A stretch of 64,000 nucleotides of DNA from assembly GCA_023229645.1 (NCBI GenBank), contig JALNYU010000007.1:1-64000 (forward strand), read 5' to 3'. Below, one piece after another: positions 60,840 through 64,000 of the stretch. This DNA is from Nevskia sp. GTDB taxonomy: Bacteria; Pseudomonadota; Gammaproteobacteria; Nevskiales; Nevskiaceae. The notes beneath the pieces are model-generated. The model ran no database searches. It saw only the letters and a program-made list of their open reading frames with translations, and was not told the DNA's origin. The position numbers and the translations under genes are program-made. The stretch's first letter is position 1. Each line of letters begins with the position of its first letter.

Positions 60840-63800
60840 TCAATTAAGGGATCCCCGGATCCCCAGACTGCGGAGGACGCCCAGCACCTCGGTCTTCGTT
60901 CGTCGGTGGACCACCATTTGAGGGGCGCCCCAGTCGTGGGAATGTGGCGAACCTAGCCCGTCATGGCTGTGATCCCAATCGGTGTCTGTTTCGGGAAACC
61001 CGTCAGATCCATAGCGCCGAGTCTGCTTCCGATTCCCCCTCTTATTTCCGCAAGTCTGTTCGCTGCCTGGGTCTCCAGTGAGCGGGTTCGAATTTGCATT
61101 TAGGAAAGTGTTCAGCAACTCCCCTGCAGCGCGACCACCCCACGCACCCGCCCGACCTCCAAGCACACCTCCTACCACACCGCCACCCAGAGGAAATACA
61201 AACTCACCACCCGCTACACCAGCTACCCGCCCGCCCCAGCCGCCAAGGAAGGCACCAACATCTCCAAGCGCGCTTAGACCACGAGGGTCCCTGAAGCTAA
61301 GTGGGCTTCCATCGACATACCCATAAGAATTTGGCCCTGCCGCTTCCTGTAACGGATCCTCCGAGATAAACCGCTTCGTTGCCGGGTTGTAATATCGGGC
61401 GCGGTAATAGTACAAGCCATTGCCGTCGTTCTCGCGCCCAGTGTACTGGTACGGATTACTCAGGCCTGCAGCACCAGCCGCTTGAACTGCGCCGTAGGGT
61501 TCGTAATTGTAGCGTTGGACGATATTGCCGCTGGTGTCGGTGAGCGCGAGTGTCGAGCCGAGATGATCGGTCAGGAAGTAGGTGCGGCCCGTCGTATCGT
61601 CCCGTCCAAAGCGTTCGTCGATATTCTGCCCGGTGAGTATTGACCGCGCTGTGCCGCCGTTGTTTTCCTGCACGGGGTCAAGCCCGTCGTACTGATACGA
61701 CGTTGTGATGCCATTGGCATCGGTCTTGGCGATTCGCCGGTTGAGCGCGTCGTACTGAAAACTGGCCGTGATCACAACACCTTGCCGGATTTGGACAAGG
61801 CGGCGTCGGACATCGAAGACGTATTGGCTAATTTGGCCGTCCCCGGTTGGATCGCCGTTGGCATCGTACTGTGGCGCGATGCCATTGCCGCCAACCAGTT
61901 GGTTGCTAGCATTGTGTTGGTAATCACTGGTCGTGGCGCTCGGCAGGCTTTGCGGCGCGAAGCTGCCGCCGATGTGCGTGCGGCGACCGGCGGCGTCGTA
62001 CCCATATTGCAGATCGCCGATTAGGCTGCCGCCGCTGGTGCTGTAGCTCAGGCTGGTGAGTTGGTCTGCAAGGTCGTAGCTGTAGTTGGTTTTGATGCCG
62101 TTGGGTAGCGTCAGCTTGACTCGGCGATCGACGGCGTCATAAACGAAGCCGACGGTTTCGCTGCCTTGACTTAAATTCGTCAGCCGATCCGCTGCATCGT
62201 AGCTGTAGTTAACGGGCGCACTACCACTGGCTTGCATCTGGACGCGGCGACTGGCGGCGTCATACCCGTAGCTGACCGAGCCTTGCGGCGTTGTTTCCTG
62301 CGTCAGCTGGTCCCGTCCGTCGTAACTACGGAAAATAGTGCCAGACGTGGTATCGCTGATTTGCGCCGCGCGGTTGCCGGCGTCGTATTGAATGCTAACG
62401 CTGCTGTTGTCGGCATAGGTGGTGTTGATCTGCCGGCCGAGTGTGTCGTAACTCAACCGCGTGAGTTGGCCTTTGCGATCAGTGCTGGTCAGCACTAAAC
62501 CGAGCGGGTCGTAAGTCCAACGCTCGATGTAGTGGAGCGCATCGGTGCGGCTCTGCACGCGGTCACGGCTGTCATAGGCGTACGTGATGGCGTTGGCGAG
62601 CGGGTCGAGCAGGCTGGTGAGATTGCCGTTGGCGTCGTAGTGGTACTGCGTTGGCGCACCCAGCGGATCACGCGTTTGCGTAATCCGGTCCATCACGTCG
62701 TAGCTGGACAGCGTGCGATTGCCGAGCGGATTCTGCACGCTGATGACGCGGCCGAGAGCGTCCCGGTAGAGCGTGGTGCTGTGGTTCAGCGGGTCGGTGA
62801 TCGAATACAGATCGTAGCCGTCGTATCCGAAGCGTGTCGTCCGGCCTAGCGCATCCGTAATAGCGGTGCGTTGGCCGCTGCTGTTACAGATAAAACTGGT
62901 CGTGCGGTTCAGAGCATCCTTTACCGAAGTCAGGCAGCCATTGGTGTAAGTGAACTGTGTGGCATGGCCGAGCGGATCGGTGATTGATGCGATTTGGTTG
63001 TAGTCCGGTGTATAGCTGTACCGGTAAGTCACTGTGTTCGGCGTACCCGCGAGTTGCGTTACTGCGGTGATGTTGCCATTGGCGTCAAACGTGTATTCGG
63101 TCCTACGCCCAAGCGGGTCGATTTTCACGGTGATCAGGCCGGCGGCATTGCGCTCGAAGCGATAAGTCTGTGCCAGTGGCGTGCCGTAACCGAGGGTATC
63201 GGTCGTGGGGTAGCCGGAAACCGGATCGAATACGACGCGCCGCACCGTGCCGCGCGGGTCCGTAACATCAGCCTGGGTAATGACGCCGTTGGCATCGGTG
63301 GTGTACGCAAGCTGATACACGGCGCCGTCGGCATATGTCTGTGCGACGACGCGGCTTTGCGCATCGTACTGATTACTAAATTCTGTGTTGCCGCGGCGAT
63401 CCGTCATGCTCAGCATGCGGCGGGCGCTGTCGTAACTGTAGTGCTCGGTAGTGCCGTCCGGGTAGGCAACCGTATCGAGCATGCCTAGGCTGTTATAAAG
63501 GTAGCTAACGCTGCGGCCGGTATGGTCCCGCGCCAATGTCGCGCGGCCGGCAGTATCGTAAGTAAATTGAATGTAGCGCCCGCTGGGGCTCCGGACTTGA
63601 GTCAGCTGGTTATTCACATAGGTAAGGCTCACAGCGTTGCCATAGCGATCAATGATCGCGCTCAACGTATTGATCGCCGTACCCGTTATGAAACGATATT
63701 GGCTGCCGTCTTTCAGCGTGATACTCCAGGTACTACCCACGGTTAGAATTGCGCCGTAATAGCGTGTCCGTGATGTGGTATGCGCCCAGGTGCCCGCAGG

Positions 63801-64000
63801 CCCCGTCCCGGAAGTACGATTGAATGTAATGCGCTCGCCATCCGGCAGAATCAGCTGGATCGAATCAATCGTTGCGCTCTGGGTGTAGAGATACATCCCG
63901 TAGTCATGGTTCATGCCGTAGCCGAACGGCCGGCTTACTGTGTCGCCGGGGCGATAGGTTCGCTTAAGCGAAATCGGCATGATGTCGTCCACAGCGAGAT
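60840..64000 (-). CDS. RHS repeat protein with variable C-terminal tip (5' end outside window)
   Basis: At least 1050 residues, still open at the window edge: the frame reads '..LAVDDIMPISLKRTYRPGD', an RHS N-terminal block that continues upstream. Dozens of YD repeats ('YDANGNIT', 'YDALGR' types) form the shell up to about residue 850. The core block 'YYRARYYNPATKRFISEDPL' then 'GYVDGSPLSFRDPRG' ends near residue 904. The last 146 residues differ: a glycine-zipper-rich segment (about 906-960), then a polar, His-rich tail (DTDWDHSHDGLGSPHSHDW) and a basic helix. This is the expected place for a toxin domain; its type is not recognised. Confidence 0.9.
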   Translation of the reverse strand, partial: LAVDDIMPISLKRTYRPGDTVSRPFGYGMNHDYGMYLYTQSATIDSIQLILPDGERITFNRTSGTGPAGTWAHTTSRTRYYGAILTVGSTWSITLKDGSQYRFITGTAINTLSAIIDRYGNAVSLTYVNNQLTQVRSPSGRYIQFTYDTAGRATLARDHTGRSVSYLYNSLGMLDTVAYPDGTTEHYSYDSARRMLSMTDRRGNTEFSNQYDAQSRVVAQTYADGAVYQLAYTTDANGVITQADVTDPRGTVRRVVFDPVSGYPTTDTLGYGTPLAQTYRFERNAAGLITVKIDPLGRRTEYTFDANGNITAVTQLAGTPNTVTYRYSYTPDYNQIASITDPLGHATQFTYTNGCLTSVKDALNRTTSFICNSSGQRTAITDALGRTTRFGYDGYDLYSITDPLNHSTTLYRDALGRVISVQNPLGNRTLSSYDVMDRITQTRDPLGAPTQYHYDANGNLTSLLDPLANAITYAYDSRDRVQSRTDALHYIERWTYDPLGLVLTSTDRKGQLTRLSYDTLGRQINTTYADNSSVSIQYDAGNRAAQISDTTSGTIFRSYDGRDQLTQETTPQGSVSYGYDAASRRVQMQASGSAPVNYSYDAADRLTNLSQGSETVGFVYDAVDRRVKLTLPNGIKTNYSYDLADQLTSLSYSTSGGSLIGDLQYGYDAAGRRTHIGGSFAPQSLPSATTSDYQHNASNQLVGGNGIAPQYDANGDPTGDGQISQYVFDVRRRLVQIRQGVVITASFQYDALNRRIAKTDANGITTSYQYDGLDPVQENNGGTARSILTGQNIDERFGRDDTTGRTYFLTDHLGSTLALTDTSGNIVQRYNYEPYGAVQAAGAAGLSNPYQYTGRENDGNGLYYYRARYYNPATKRFISEDPLQEAAGPNSYGYVDGSPLSFRDPRGLSALGDVGAFLGGWGGRVAGVAGGEFVFPLGGGVVGGVLGGRAGAWGGRAAGELLNTFLNANSNPLTGDPGSEQTCGNKRGNRKQTRRYGSDGFPETDTDWDHSHDGLGSPHSHDWGAPQMVVHRRTKTEVLGVLRSLGIRGSLN

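Noticed and set aside
60840..64000. Repetitive DNA in the RHS gene as a possible CRISPR or satellite array
   Set aside because: The repeats are degenerate and in frame with YD peptide repeats. There are no constant repeats with unique spacers.

Overview
The window looks like a chromosomal segment of a GC-rich gammaproteobacterium. Support comes from PlsB, the gatCAB / mreBCD-mrdA-rodA-mltB-rlpA-dacA-ybeD-lipB wall and lipoate locus, a complete mlaFEDCB-mlaA operon, a gspAB pair, a short PutA and many lipobox lipoproteins. The M2 and DUF885 peptidases and the gene order suggest Xanthomonadales, Nevskiales or relatives; this placement is an inference from gene content only.

Layout. 1-104: tail of an IS630-type transposase cut by the window edge. 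260-8505: two zinc-motif peptidases (DUF885, M2), plsB, an FKBP lipoprotein and a DUF4124 protein. 8676-16012: TetR regulator, HerA-like ATPase, ilvD, a discoidin-like lipoprotein, 1-Cys peroxiredoxin and a MATE exporter. 16266-18703: a four-gene bufferin-type operon (DUF2282 precursor, DUF692/MNIO enzyme, DUF2063 partner, DoxX). 18777-21968: putA. 22140-26656: two tandem, very similar M4 metalloproteases, each behind a strikingly AT-rich leader region. 26774-27825: a lower-GC two-gene island (SET-domain protein and membrane protein) with a perfect 14-bp palindrome beside it. 27909-32115: hslO and gatCAB. 32412-48047: the elongasome / lipoate locus, interrupted twice, once by a small helical-repeat gene between mrdA and rodA lying next to a duplicated 104-bp structured repeat, and once by four genes (aldehyde dehydrogenase, two small envelope proteins, DUF4105) between rlpA and dacA. 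48120-51963: the Mla phospholipid transport operon including mlaA. 52252-59643: trans-sulfuration-type PLP enzyme, phhB, elaA, gspA-gspB, NTF2-like and VOC proteins, dinB, and a lone 111-residue flagellar rod-like protein. 59644-60400: no supportable gene. 60401-64000: an RHS protein (5' end outside the window) with a variable C-terminal tip, followed by a small gene that is a candidate immunity partner.

How the genes work together. MreBCD, PBP2 (mrdA), RodA, MltB, RlpA and DacA build and trim the lateral cell wall. Mla keeps outer-membrane lipid asymmetry, and PlsB starts phospholipid synthesis. The Buf operon probably makes a modified, exported copper-binding peptide. The M4 proteases are likely secreted digestive enzymes. 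The RHS pair, the helical-repeat gene and the SET/membrane pair are the accessory, conflict-like or uncharacterised parts and hold most of the unexplained biology. No tRNA, rRNA or CRISPR array was seen.
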